A model generated the notes under the pieces. That model ran no database searches. It had not been told where the DNA came from and saw only the letters and a list, made by a program, of their open reading frames with translations. A stretch of DNA of 64,000 nt. Source: Flavobacterium sp. I-STPP5a. GTDB taxonomy: Bacteria; Bacteroidota; Bacteroidia; Flavobacteriales; Flavobacteriaceae. A program made the position numbers and the translations under genes. Shown here piece after piece: positions 1 to 7,845 of the stretch. The first letter of the stretch is position 1, and every line of letters begins with the position of its first letter. The stretch is taken from NCBI RefSeq assembly GCF_009764685.1, contig NZ_VHLM01000057.1, positions 62,001 to 126,000 on the forward strand, given 5' to 3'.

Positions 1-239
1 TTTTTAAAAGCCTCACTTGCATTAATTACTCCACCAGATTGAGCCCCAAAATCAGTAATTATATAATTCTTATTTGGAAATTGAGGAGCTTTGATACTAT
101 CTAATATTAAAGCCATTTCTTTCCATGGATCAACACCTACAGCTACTTTTGTCTTAGTTGTAGAACAAGAAAGTACCACGCAACACAATAGAGCGATAGA
201 TAAGAATAACTGAACTGTATAAGAGTATTTTGCTATCAT
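1..239 (-). CDS. GH28 polygalacturonase-like lipoprotein (N-terminus only)
   Basis: The gene runs off the left edge of the window, so only the first 79 codons are visible. The protein starts MIAKYSYTVQ and has a hydrophobic signal segment ending in a lipobox (VLSC, Cys25), so it should be an exported lipoprotein. After that come DPWKEMALILDSI, a KAPQFPNKNYIITDFGA stretch and NASEAFKK. This arrangement (a W-x-x-x-x-x-I linker, then FPN..y.ItDFGA..gg...n...aF) is the usual N-terminus of Bacteroidetes glycoside hydrolase family 28 pectinases. Family membership is inferred from this motif only; the catalytic Asp residues lie outside the window. The gene is divergent from the LacI-type regulator, and its promoter carries the operator shared with the galacturonate genes. 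That fits a pectin-degrading enzyme feeding the downstream pathway. Confidence 0.72.
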   Translation of the reverse strand, partial: MIAKYSYTVQLFLSIALLCCVVLSCSTTKTKVAVGVDPWKEMALILDSIKAPQFPNKNYIITDFGAQSGGVINASEAFK

Positions 240-294
240 TTTATTTTTCAAAATTAAAAAATGCGTGTACTTATTAAATAATGCAATCAATTAA

Positions 295-340
295 TGCAAT
301 CGATTACACAAACGTAAATATTTATTTTCATTTTACCAAA
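295..340 (-). promoter_or_regulatory. Promoter and operator of the GH28 gene
   Basis: Read on the minus strand there is a -33 TTTG (337-340), a 20-bp spacer, a -7 box TACGTTTG (309-316), and directly next to it the palindrome TGTAATCGATTGCA (295-308). A weaker second site (TGCAATCAATTAAT, 282-295) lies just downstream. The -33/-7 spacing fits the Bacteroidetes sigma-ABfA consensus. The palindrome has the central CG typical of LacI-family operators, and a repressor bound there would cover the transcription start. Confidence 0.75.
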
Positions 341-439
341 ATTAAATCGATAAAAATATCAGTACTATAAAAAAAATATTGTTTTTATTCACTTAATGTA
401 ATATATTGTTATATAAACTACATTATAACTAGTATTACT

Positions 440-483
440 TTTGTGAAAATGAAACTAAATTTAGATTTATACAATCGATAACA
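440..483 (+). promoter_or_regulatory. Promoter and operator of the LacI-type regulator
   Basis: TTTG at 440-443, an 18-bp spacer, TAGATTTA at 462-469 (seven of eight matches to TAnnTTTG) and, directly abutting, TACAATCGATAACA at 470-483 (12 of 14 matches to the operator at the other promoters). The layout matches the three minus-strand promoters of the locus, so the regulator probably controls its own expression. Both the -7 box and the palindrome are less perfect than at the other promoters. Confidence 0.55.
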
Positions 484-545
484 TAGCCGTATTATTAATA
501 AAAAAGCACTAACTTTACAACATCAATATAAACTACTGATTCCCA

Positions 546-1574
546 ATGAGTGAGAAAACAACAATTTACGATATCGCTAAAGAGCTCAACATATCAGCAG
601 CAACTGTATCAAGAGCGCTAAATAAAAACCCCAAAATTAGTGAGTCCACCATTAAGCTTGTTCTTGATACTGCCGAAAAAATGAACTATAAGCAAAACCG
701 ACTTGCTCTAGCTTTACGCAGTGGAAAAAGCGGAAATATTGGTGTAATTGTTCCTCGTATCAATACTAATTTTTTTGGTTCTGTTATTCGTGGTATCGAA
801 GAAGAACTTCACCCTAATAAATACAACGTCATCATTTGTCAAACTCATGAAGATGAAAATAGAGAAATTGAAAACATAAACACCTTACTTGACGCTCAAG
901 TAGATGGGATTATGATTTCTATTACAAACGAGTCAAAGAAAAATGAAAAAATAATTCATAGGGTTTTAGAAAAAAATGTACCGCTAATCTTTTTTGATAG
1001 AAAGAAAAATATAGATGGCGTAAGCTCCATTACTATTGATGATTTCAAAGCGGGTTATATGGCTACTAAACATTTGATAGATCAAGGCTGTACGAAAATT
1101 GCTCATTTGAGTGGTGATCAATCTCTTGAAATTTATGAAAATCGTTTTAAAGGATATCAAAAAGCATTACTAGACCATGGATTTCCTTTTATAGAGGAAT
1201 ATGTTATTCGATCAAAAAGTAATTTAGAGGAAGGAGCATTGGTAACCAAAACATTATTACAACTAGAAACGCCACCAGACGCTATATTTTCGGCGAGTGA
1301 TTTTGCTGCATTAGGAGCCATACAAGAATTAAAAAGTCAAGGTTATACTTTGCCACAAGATTTTTGTGTAGTGGGTTTTGGAAACGAACCGTTTACAAAA
1401 TTTATGGAACTTTCTATCACAACTATAGATCAATCCCCACAAGAAATGGGTAAAATGGCTGCAAAAGTATTTTTAGAACAAATGAGTTCTTCTGACAATT
1501 TTAAAATTGAAAAAAAGATTGTTCTCAATCCAATATTACACATCAGAAAATCATCCTTAAGAAATCAGGAATAA
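546..1574 (+). CDS. LacI-family transcriptional regulator of the galacturonate/pectin locus
   Basis: The 342-residue length is normal for the LacI/GalR family. Residues 6-26 (TIYDIAKELNISAATVSRAL) form the N-terminal helix-turn-helix. Residues about 51-60 correspond to the hinge helix that inserts into the operator minor groove, and residues 63-335 form the periplasmic-binding-protein-like effector domain (GNIGVIVPRINTNFF onward). It lies between a GH28 gene and the uronate catabolic genes, and a CG-centred palindrome abuts the -7 box of its own promoter, the GH28 gene, kduI and exuT. I infer that it represses these genes until a uronate-derived inducer (perhaps KDG or a related keto-sugar acid) binds; the inducer cannot be read from the sequence. 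A strong hairpin follows the stop codon. Confidence 0.9.
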   Translation: MSEKTTIYDIAKELNISAATVSRALNKNPKISESTIKLVLDTAEKMNYKQNRLALALRSGKSGNIGVIVPRINTNFFGSVIRGIEEELHPNKYNVIICQTHEDENREIENINTLLDAQVDGIMISITNESKKNEKIIHRVLEKNVPLIFFDRKKNIDGVSSITIDDFKAGYMATKHLIDQGCTKIAHLSGDQSLEIYENRFKGYQKALLDHGFPFIEEYVIRSKSNLEEGALVTKTLLQLETPPDAIFSASDFAALGAIQELKSQGYTLPQDFCVVGFGNEPFTKFMELSITTIDQSPQEMGKMAAKVFLEQMSSSDNFKIEKKIVLNPILHIRKSSLRNQE

Positions 1575-1609
1575 AAAACGGGTGTTACTGTTGAGCAACA
1601 CCCGTTTTT
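1574..1609. terminator. Bidirectional terminator between lacI-type gene and uxaA
   Basis: A 13-bp perfect stem (AAAAACGGGTGTT at 1574-1586, AACACCCGTTTTT at 1597-1609) with a 10-nt loop. It has a T-run on both strands and sits between two convergent genes, so it can end transcription from either side. Confidence 0.85.
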
Positions 1610-1665
1610 AATTAATTCTATTTAGTATTCAATTAAAAATACTTGAAAAAATTTAATACTTTGAT

Positions 1666-3282
1666 TTACAAGGAAACTCCTCTTTTCCAAGGTATAAAAT
1701 CATTCTGATTTAACAAAGCAGCTTTTGTTTTTATGTCGCCGCTTGCCACTTGGATAATAAATTCCAGCATTTCATCGGCCATTTCATCAATTGATTTTTC
1801 TCCTGTTATGATACCTCCCGTGTCAATATCAATAATATCAGACATCTTTTGCGCTAAGTCAGTATTAGAAGAAATTTTTACAACTGGTGCAATAGGATTC
1901 CCCGTTGGCGTTCCTAAACCTGTGGTAAAAAGAACCATATTAGCTCCTGATCCTACCATAGCAGTAGTGCATTCAACATCGTTTCCGGGTGTGCAAAGTA
2001 AGTTCAAGCCTGGTTTTGTAATATATTCTCCATAATCAGAAACACCAACAATAGGTGAAGTTCCTCCTTTTTTTGCAGCGCCAGCAGATTTCATTGCATC
2101 TGTAATCAAACCATCTTTAATATTACCAGGTGACGGATTCATATCAAATCCTGAGCCTGCATCAACTACTGTTTTTTCGTACCATTTCATTAGTTCCAAA
2201 AATCGAACGCCAGCCTCATCATCAACACAACGGTTCACTAATTCTTGTTCTACTCCACACAATTCTGGAAACTCTGAGAGTATGGCAGTTGCACCAAGAG
2301 CCGTCAACAAATCTGAGGTAACTCCCAAAGTTGGATTTGCCGATATACCTGAAAAACCATCAGATCCACCGCATTCTAAACCAATAGAAAGTTTAGACAA
2401 AGGAGCTGGTTTTCTTTCCAATTCATTGGCTTTTTTAATCGCCTCAAAAGTGTCTTTAACAACACTATTTAACATAGCTTCAATAGTACCTATTTGTTGC
2501 TGATCATAAATCAAAACTGGTTTTGTACTCGTAGGATTTATTTCGTGTAGCGCATCTTTAAAAATTTGGATTTGTAAATTTTGACACCCTAAACTTAAAA
2601 CAGTTGCACCAGCAACATTAGGATTATTTACATAACCAGCTAATAATTTAGCTAAACTATGTGAATCTTGACGAATACCACCGCAACCACCCTGATGAGT
2701 TATAAATTTCACTTCAATATTTTGAAACAAATCTGAATTTTTTGTCTTTGAAATCGTTTCGTTTTCCCCGTTTTCAGCACTTACTAATGACCTCAATAAC
2801 AATTGATAATCATTCTCTTTAGGCTTCATGAGTTCTTTTTCAAAAATATCTTTTAAGATTTCAATATTTCTGTTTTCACAAAAAACAAGCGGAAAAAAAA
2901 GCCACACATTTTCGGTCCCTACTTGACCGTCTTCTCTGTGATACCCATTAAAAGTTCGACTTTTCCATTTATCAATATTAGGAACCTCCCAACCAATAGT
3001 ATCTGTTTTTCCAGATACAGCATCACTTTCATGCTTTACATTATCAGTAGAAAGTAATCCACCTTTTTCTATAAATGCACTCGCTTTGCCAACTAAAACT
3101 CCGTACATGATGATTCTATCCCCTAAATTTAAATCATTCAAGGCAATTTTATGCTTCATTTTTACTGCAGCAGTAATGGTAATTGTATCATTTTCAAAAT
3201 TGATATTTTCACCAGCTGCAAGATTAACTAATGCAACTGCTACATTATCTGATGGGTTTACTTTTATTAATTTCTTTTGCAT
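1666..3282 (-). CDS. uxaA: Altronate dehydratase
   Basis: Dehydrates D-altronate to 2-keto-3-deoxygluconate (KDG) in the cytoplasm, the last step of the galacturonate isomerase route. The protein has 538 residues with two parts: an N-terminal SAF domain (about 1-95, with KMKHKIAL at 41-48) and the C-terminal UxaA dehydratase domain. Conserved signatures are THQGGCGG (195-202) and LECGGSDGFSG (302-312), which supply cysteines of the Fe-dependent active site in this family. Both domains are in one chain, the normal arrangement for altronate dehydratase in E. coli and Bacteroidetes. It is the last gene on this strand, 27 bp after uxaB, and probably shares its transcript. The start is ATG at 3282; no alternative looks better. 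Confidence 0.93.
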   Translation of the reverse strand: MQKKLIKVNPSDNVAVALVNLAAGENINFENDTITITAAVKMKHKIALNDLNLGDRIIMYGVLVGKASAFIEKGGLLSTDNVKHESDAVSGKTDTIGWEVPNIDKWKSRTFNGYHREDGQVGTENVWLFFPLVFCENRNIEILKDIFEKELMKPKENDYQLLLRSLVSAENGENETISKTKNSDLFQNIEVKFITHQGGCGGIRQDSHSLAKLLAGYVNNPNVAGATVLSLGCQNLQIQIFKDALHEINPTSTKPVLIYDQQQIGTIEAMLNSVVKDTFEAIKKANELERKPAPLSKLSIGLECGGSDGFSGISANPTLGVTSDLLTALGATAILSEFPELCGVEQELVNRCVDDEAGVRFLELMKWYEKTVVDAGSGFDMNPSPGNIKDGLITDAMKSAGAAKKGGTSPIVGVSDYGEYITKPGLNLLCTPGNDVECTTAMVGSGANMVLFTTGLGTPTGNPIAPVVKISSNTDLAQKMSDIIDIDTGGIITGEKSIDEMADEMLEFIIQVASGDIKTKAALLNQNDFIPWKRGVSL

Positions 3283-3309
3283 AATAAAAAATGTAATTCG
3301 TTGATGAAG

Positions 3310-4752
3310 TTATTTTTTTTGACTGAAATTAGCATAGCCCTTTTCAATCCCATTTTTTTCAATTTCCGTCAATGCTAACACTAAATCATGGGATAATCCA
3401 TTAATTGCATTTAAATCTTGCCCCCAAAAACCAATATTTGAAAGCGTTTTCTGAACTACTTCCTCTAAACTATTTGTTTTCCAAATCTCATGAAAAAAAG
3501 TTATAATTTCGGGATTGTCATCAAGCGGCAGTTTTTCTCCGTTCCAAGTTCCTTGATAAAACATAATAAGACAAGCAAAAGAGAAGGTAAGATTTGTTGG
3601 TGTTTTATCAAACTTTTTAACATATTCCACAATACTTGGCAACACTCTAACTTTAAATTTATCAATAGAATTGAGCGCAATACTTGATAAATTATGTTTT
3701 ATGAATGGATTTCTAAAACGGTCTAAAATGTCCTCTGCAAAAAGATCAAGTTCAACCTTGTTCATTGCTATGGTTTCATTTATTTCTTTAAAAATAGCAT
3801 CATTGACAAAAGATCCTGTAAAAATATGATCTACAGTTTGTTTTACAGTTTTATTACCAAATAGCAATGAAAATGGAACCATAGCAGTATGAGCACCATT
3901 TAAAATACGAACTTTTCTCGTTCTATACGGTTGCATATCATCTACAATTTTCACATCTAAACTGGTTTTATGAAAAGGTAATTTGGCTCTTAAAGCGTCA
4001 CCACCTTCAATAACCCACAGAAAAAAGGTTTCAGCAGTTACAATTAAATTGTCGGTATACTCTAATTGATTGTTGTATTCCTCAATTTCAGTTCTTGGAT
4101 AACCAGGTACAATCCTATCAACTAGCGTATTATGAAAACTATTATTTTGGTTTATCCAATCCATAAAATCAGTGCCTAAATTCCAATCATTACTGTATTT
4201 GATAATGAATTCCTTAAGCGTATCTGCATTATTATTAATTAACTCACATGGAATAATACACAAACCTTTATTAGGATCACCGTTAAAAAACTTAAATCTT
4301 TCGTATAAAAGAAGTGTTAACTTAGCGGGATAAGAACTAGGTGGTTGCATTGTAGGAGTGTCTGATGAGACATAAGCAATTCCAGACTCAGTAGTATTAG
4401 AAATCACAAATTGAAGCTCCTTTTCTTTGGCTAAAGCCAAAAAATCCTGAAAGTTTACATAAGGATTAATCCCTGTAACCAAGTTTGTAATTAATTTTTT
4501 CTCTTGGATTTCTTGACCTTTAGCTAATCCTTTCAAGAATAGCGTATACAAACCATCTTGATTGTTAAGCAAGTCGACCATACCATTCTCTATGGGTTGA
4601 ACAACCGCAATTCCTGCATTAAATTCTAAAGAATCATTAAGCTCTTGAAAAGCATAATCAACAAAAGCTCTTAAAAAATTACCTTCGCCAAATTGCACCA
4701 CTTTTATAGGATTTAAGACCTCTAGGTTTGTATTTTTTCTATTTAAATTCAT
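3310..4752 (-). CDS. uxaB: Tagaturonate reductase (altronate oxidoreductase)
   Basis: Reduces D-tagaturonate, made by UxaC from galacturonate, to D-altronate with NADH. The 480-residue protein belongs to the polyol-specific long-chain dehydrogenase (mannitol dehydrogenase) family. The nucleotide-binding start VVQFGEGNFLRAF is at 18-30, and the family signature KVRILNGAHT (280-289) contains the catalytic Lys and the conserved Asn and His. The FGEGNFLRAF form is typical of UxaB rather than fructuronate reductase. It lies upstream of uxaA and downstream of the KDG genes, after a 189-bp gap. No copy of the LacI-type operator was found in that gap, so expression may come by read-through from the kduI promoter or from an unrecognised promoter. 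Confidence 0.92.
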   Translation of the reverse strand: MNLNRKNTNLEVLNPIKVVQFGEGNFLRAFVDYAFQELNDSLEFNAGIAVVQPIENGMVDLLNNQDGLYTLFLKGLAKGQEIQEKKLITNLVTGINPYVNFQDFLALAKEKELQFVISNTTESGIAYVSSDTPTMQPPSSYPAKLTLLLYERFKFFNGDPNKGLCIIPCELINNNADTLKEFIIKYSNDWNLGTDFMDWINQNNSFHNTLVDRIVPGYPRTEIEEYNNQLEYTDNLIVTAETFFLWVIEGGDALRAKLPFHKTSLDVKIVDDMQPYRTRKVRILNGAHTAMVPFSLLFGNKTVKQTVDHIFTGSFVNDAIFKEINETIAMNKVELDLFAEDILDRFRNPFIKHNLSSIALNSIDKFKVRVLPSIVEYVKKFDKTPTNLTFSFACLIMFYQGTWNGEKLPLDDNPEIITFFHEIWKTNSLEEVVQKTLSNIGFWGQDLNAINGLSHDLVLALTEIEKNGIEKGYANFSQKK

Positions 4753-4823
4753 GATTTTAAATTATTTAAAACTCTTTTATGGCACTTATAATAGACCTAA
4801 AAAAGTAGAAATTTTCTGAAAGA

Positions 4824-4922
4824 GTATTATAAACGACTTACTTTTATGCTTACATCCTTTTATTCTCTATGAGGAGTTAAGAATAACGATCAAAAAAACA
4901 CAGTATAAGTCGCTTATTATAC
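4824..4922. repeat. 99-bp imperfect dyad in the gap upstream of uxaB
   Basis: Outer arms 4824-4840 (GTATTATAAACGACTTA) and 4906-4922 (reverse complement in 14 of 17 positions), plus inner arms TTATTCT (4860-4866) and AGAATAA (4880-4886). Both arm pairs share the same centre, at 4873. It could be a large operator, an RNA structure ahead of uxaB, or a decayed MITE. It fills most of the 189-bp gap, which holds no gene. Confidence 0.5.
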
Positions 4923-4941
4923 CTTTACTATAATACTATAT

Positions 4942-5757
4942 TTATACTCCACTAAAAATTGTAAAGCCACCATCTACTGTAATTTTAGAACCGGTGACAA
5001 ATTTTGATGCGTCACTTAACAACCATATTAATGCTCCTGCAAGTTCATCAGGATGACCAAAACGTTTGAAAGGAGTACTTTGCAATACTTGATTTCCTCT
5101 ATCAGTAAGAGTTCCATCTTGGTTTGTAAGCAAGGTTTTGTTTTGTTCTGTTAAAAAAAAACCTGGCGCAATAGAATTCATTCTGATGGCATCTCCATAC
5201 CGTTTGGCAAGTTCTGTTGCAAACCATTTAGTGTAACTGTCTATTGATGATTTAGCTAAACTATACCCTAAAACTTTAGTTACCGCCAGTTGAGATACTA
5301 CAGATGAAATATTAACTATACTGCCCGATCCTGCTTGTTGAATACTTGCACCAAAAACCTGTGTAGGTAAAATTGTTCCTAGTAAATTTAACTGCATCAC
5401 TTGTTCTAAAGCATTAATGTTAAGACTAAAAATATCCTGATCTGGTTGCACAACGGCATCTGGAATATTTCCTCCTGCAGCATTTACTAAACCATCAATC
5501 CTTCCAAAAGCATCTAACATTTTATCCCTTGCTAAAAGTAATTGGGCTTCATTTGTAACATCTGCAAGTAAGGCAATGGCCCTACCACCTTTATCATGTA
5601 TTTCTTGAACTCGTTGATGAGCTATTTTTTCATTTCTGCCCAGAATACCAACAATACCACCTGCACTAACAATACTTTTTATAAATGAATATCCTATAAT
5701 TCCAGTTCCTCCAGTGACTACAATCACCTTCCCTTTTAATGAAAAATTAGTTTCCAT
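4942..5757 (-). CDS. SDR-family oxidoreductase, probable D-mannonate oxidoreductase (fructuronate reductase)
   Basis: A 271-residue short-chain dehydrogenase. The cofactor motif TGGTGIIG is at 15-22, NAAGG at 92-96, the catalytic Ser in SSVVS about 151, and Y165-x-x-x-K169 is intact. In sequence style (N-terminal LKGKVIVVTGG, the GGNIPDA region, C-terminal ITVDGGF) it resembles the SDR fructuronate reductases of uronate clusters, such as the Bacillus UxuB/YjmF type, rather than KduD, which is encoded separately at 9263. It starts directly next to the eda stop, so the two are in one operon. No mannonate dehydratase (UxuA) is present in the window, so a fructuronate role would need a partner elsewhere. 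An alternative is reduction of another uronate-derived keto acid. Family is certain; substrate is not. Confidence 0.7.
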   Translation of the reverse strand: METNFSLKGKVIVVTGGTGIIGYSFIKSIVSAGGIVGILGRNEKIAHQRVQEIHDKGGRAIALLADVTNEAQLLLARDKMLDAFGRIDGLVNAAGGNIPDAVVQPDQDIFSLNINALEQVMQLNLLGTILPTQVFGASIQQAGSGSIVNISSVVSQLAVTKVLGYSLAKSSIDSYTKWFATELAKRYGDAIRMNSIAPGFFLTEQNKTLLTNQDGTLTDRGNQVLQSTPFKRFGHPDELAGALIWLLSDASKFVTGSKITVDGGFTIFSGV

Positions 5758-6438
5758 TTACTTTTTATTTTCGTCTCGAATCTGTTTTATATTTTCAAGG
5801 GTGTTTCTTACTGTGTTTTCAAGTCCAAAAAAATCTTGATTTTCTATTACAACTTGTGATATTAATTGAGAACCAATACCTACACAAGTTACACCTGAAT
5901 CAAACCAACTTTTTAAGTTTGCTTTATCTGTAGTTACCCCACCTGTAGGCATAATACTAGTCCAAGGACAAGGACCTTTGATCCCCTTAACAAATTGAGG
6001 ACCGTATACATCTCCAGGGAAAAGTTTTACAATTTCACATCCTAATTCCTCTGCACGAGCAATCTCTGTAAGGGATGCGCAACCCGGTGACCAAAGTACT
6101 TTCCTACGATTGCAAATAAGTGCAATATCTTCCCGCAATACAGGCGTAATAATAAAATTAGCTCCAAGTTGCATGTACAGCGATACTGCAGCAGCATCAG
6201 TAACAGAACCTACACCTAGAATCATTCCTGGAAGTTCTGATAATGCATATTTGTTTAAGGCTCCAAAAACTTCAAAAGCAAAATCACCACGACTGGTAAA
6301 CTCCATCAATCTGGCACCACCATCATAACATGCTTTTATAATTTTTTTTCCAAGTTCTACGTCATTATGAAAAAACAATGGGACTAAACCCGTTGCCGCC
6401 ATTGCATTTGCTACTTCAATTCTAGAATATCGTGCCAT
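5758..6438 (-). CDS. eda: KDPG aldolase (2-dehydro-3-deoxy-6-phosphogluconate aldolase)
   Basis: Cleaves KDPG to pyruvate and glyceraldehyde-3-phosphate, the final step of the pathway encoded here. The 226-residue protein fits the class I KDPG/KHG aldolase family. Glu46 lies in MEFTSRGD at the position of the catalytic Glu, the Schiff-base lysine is Lys138 in EIVKLFPGD, and the phosphate-binding PTGGV is at 164-168. It lies between kdgK (11-bp gap) and the SDR (no gap) in the kduI operon, so it should be made together with the kinase that supplies its substrate. Confidence 0.93.
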   Translation of the reverse strand: MARYSRIEVANAMAATGLVPLFFHNDVELGKKIIKACYDGGARLMEFTSRGDFAFEVFGALNKYALSELPGMILGVGSVTDAAAVSLYMQLGANFIITPVLREDIALICNRRKVLWSPGCASLTEIARAEELGCEIVKLFPGDVYGPQFVKGIKGPCPWTSIMPTGGVTTDKANLKSWFDSGVTCVGIGSQLISQVVIENQDFFGLENTVRNTLENIKQIRDENKK

Positions 6439-6449
6439 ATATTACTATT

Positions 6450-7472
6450 TTATCGTGAAACTAAACCAGACCCGTCTCCATCTAGCATGTTTTCTATTTC
6501 TTTTATTGTAACCAAGTTATAATCTCCTGCAATGGTATGTTTTAAACAACAAGCGGCAACTGCAAAATCTAAAGCACGTTGATTACTTACTGGAAAATTC
6601 AATAATCCATAAATTAAACCACCCATAAAAGCGTCACCACTACCCACTCTATCCACCACAGGCGTTACTTCTTTTACTGCTGCATTACTTATATGTTTAC
6701 CATCATATAATATACCTCCAATTCTTTGGTGTGATGCACTCACAGAATAGCGGAGTGTCGTAGCTGCAATTTTTAAGTTAGGACATAGCTGAAATAATTT
6801 ACCATATAAGGACGGCAACGAAACTAAGTCTTGATAATTAGGTTGCACTTTAGATAAACCCAACATAAAATATGCTGTATCAATATCACCTAAAATGACA
6901 TTACTGTATTTAAGAATTTCTGGCATAACTTCACTAGGAGTTTTACCATATTGCCATAATTTAGATCTATAATTTAAATCACATGAAATAGTTAATCCCA
7001 ATTTATGAGCCACAAGAACAGCCTCTAAGCAAGCTTCGGCAGCACTATTAGAAATTGCTGGAGTAATACCACTCCAGTGGAACCATGTTGCACCCTCAAA
7101 AACCTGTTCCCAATTAATTAACCCTTTAGTAATTGTAGCCATAGCGCTGTGAGCCCTATCATAAACCACATTACTACCTCTTGTTCCTGCTCCAGTTTCT
7201 AAAAAATAAGTACCCAAACGTTCCCCGCCCCGAAGAATGTTTTTAGAACTTACGTTCATTTTTCTCATTTCTTTCTCTGCACAAACTCCTATCTCATTAT
7301 CAGGAATTCTAGTAACAAATTCAGCTTCAATTCCATAATTTGCCAATGATGCCGCTACATTAAATTCACCTCCACCGTAAGATGCAGTAAAAGTTTTGGC
7401 TTGTTCAAAACGCAAATGCCTTTCTGTTGAAAGTCTTAACATTATTTCGCCAAAAGTGACTACTTTACTCAT
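6450..7472 (-). CDS. kdgK: 2-keto-3-deoxygluconate kinase (PfkB family)
   Basis: Phosphorylates KDG to KDPG with ATP. The 340-residue protein has the ribokinase/PfkB fold. The N-terminal GGGEFNVAASLANYG (33-47) contributes to the sugar site, and the C-terminal PfkB signature DRVGSGDAF (274-282) holds the catalytic base Asp280 and the anion-hole glycines. KDG specificity is inferred from position: the gene lies between kdgF and eda in a uronate operon, and both arms of the pathway (UxaA and KduD) end at KDG. Other PfkB sugar kinases are possible from sequence alone but unlikely here. Confidence 0.9.
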   Translation of the reverse strand: MSKVVTFGEIMLRLSTERHLRFEQAKTFTASYGGGEFNVAASLANYGIEAEFVTRIPDNEIGVCAEKEMRKMNVSSKNILRGGERLGTYFLETGAGTRGSNVVYDRAHSAMATITKGLINWEQVFEGATWFHWSGITPAISNSAAEACLEAVLVAHKLGLTISCDLNYRSKLWQYGKTPSEVMPEILKYSNVILGDIDTAYFMLGLSKVQPNYQDLVSLPSLYGKLFQLCPNLKIAATTLRYSVSASHQRIGGILYDGKHISNAAVKEVTPVVDRVGSGDAFMGGLIYGLLNFPVSNQRALDFAVAACCLKHTIAGDYNLVTIKEIENMLDGDGSGLVSR

Positions 7473-7486
7473 TCAATATTCCTTTA

Positions 7487-7834
7487 CTATTTAATAAAAT
7501 CAGCTCTCATAGGACTAAAAACATCAATCAAAATGCCTTCTTCTAAGCATAAAACACCATGTAAACTATTAGAAGGAACCTGAAATGAATCCCCTTTTTT
7601 TAAAACACAGGTATCAGATTCTATGGTAACCTCAAACTTGCCTTCGGCTACATACGTCAGTTGTGTGTGCGTGTGCTTGTGCATAGGTCCTATAGCGCCT
7701 TCTTTAAACCTAACATTCACCATCATAACACGATCATCAAATCCTGTTAGCTGTCTTAAAACACCAGTACTAGCAATTTCCCATTGCATTTTATCTGCCA
7801 AGAAAAATAATTGATTAGAACTATTTTGAGACAT
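7487..7834 (-). CDS. kdgF: KdgF-like cupin, unsaturated uronate ring-opening protein
   Basis: A 115-residue single-domain cupin. KdgF proteins speed the conversion of 4,5-unsaturated galacturonate, released from pectin by lyases, to the linear ketonised form that KduI uses. Visible features are a metal-binding cluster MHKHTHTQ (His52, His54, His56, Gln58), a later cupin His in LHGV (His92), and the C-terminal IDVFSPMRADF, whose Asp104, Phe106 and Arg110 resemble the conserved D-x-F-x-x-x-R end of KdgF. It sits between uxaC and kdgK in the kduI-kduD operon, which supports the role. Small cupins are diverse, so the specific function is an inference from motif and context. Confidence 0.78.
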   Translation of the reverse strand: MSQNSSNQLFFLADKMQWEIASTGVLRQLTGFDDRVMMVNVRFKEGAIGPMHKHTHTQLTYVAEGKFEVTIESDTCVLKKGDSFQVPSNSLHGVLCLEEGILIDVFSPMRADFIK

Positions 7835-7845
7835 AAGCTTTTGAA

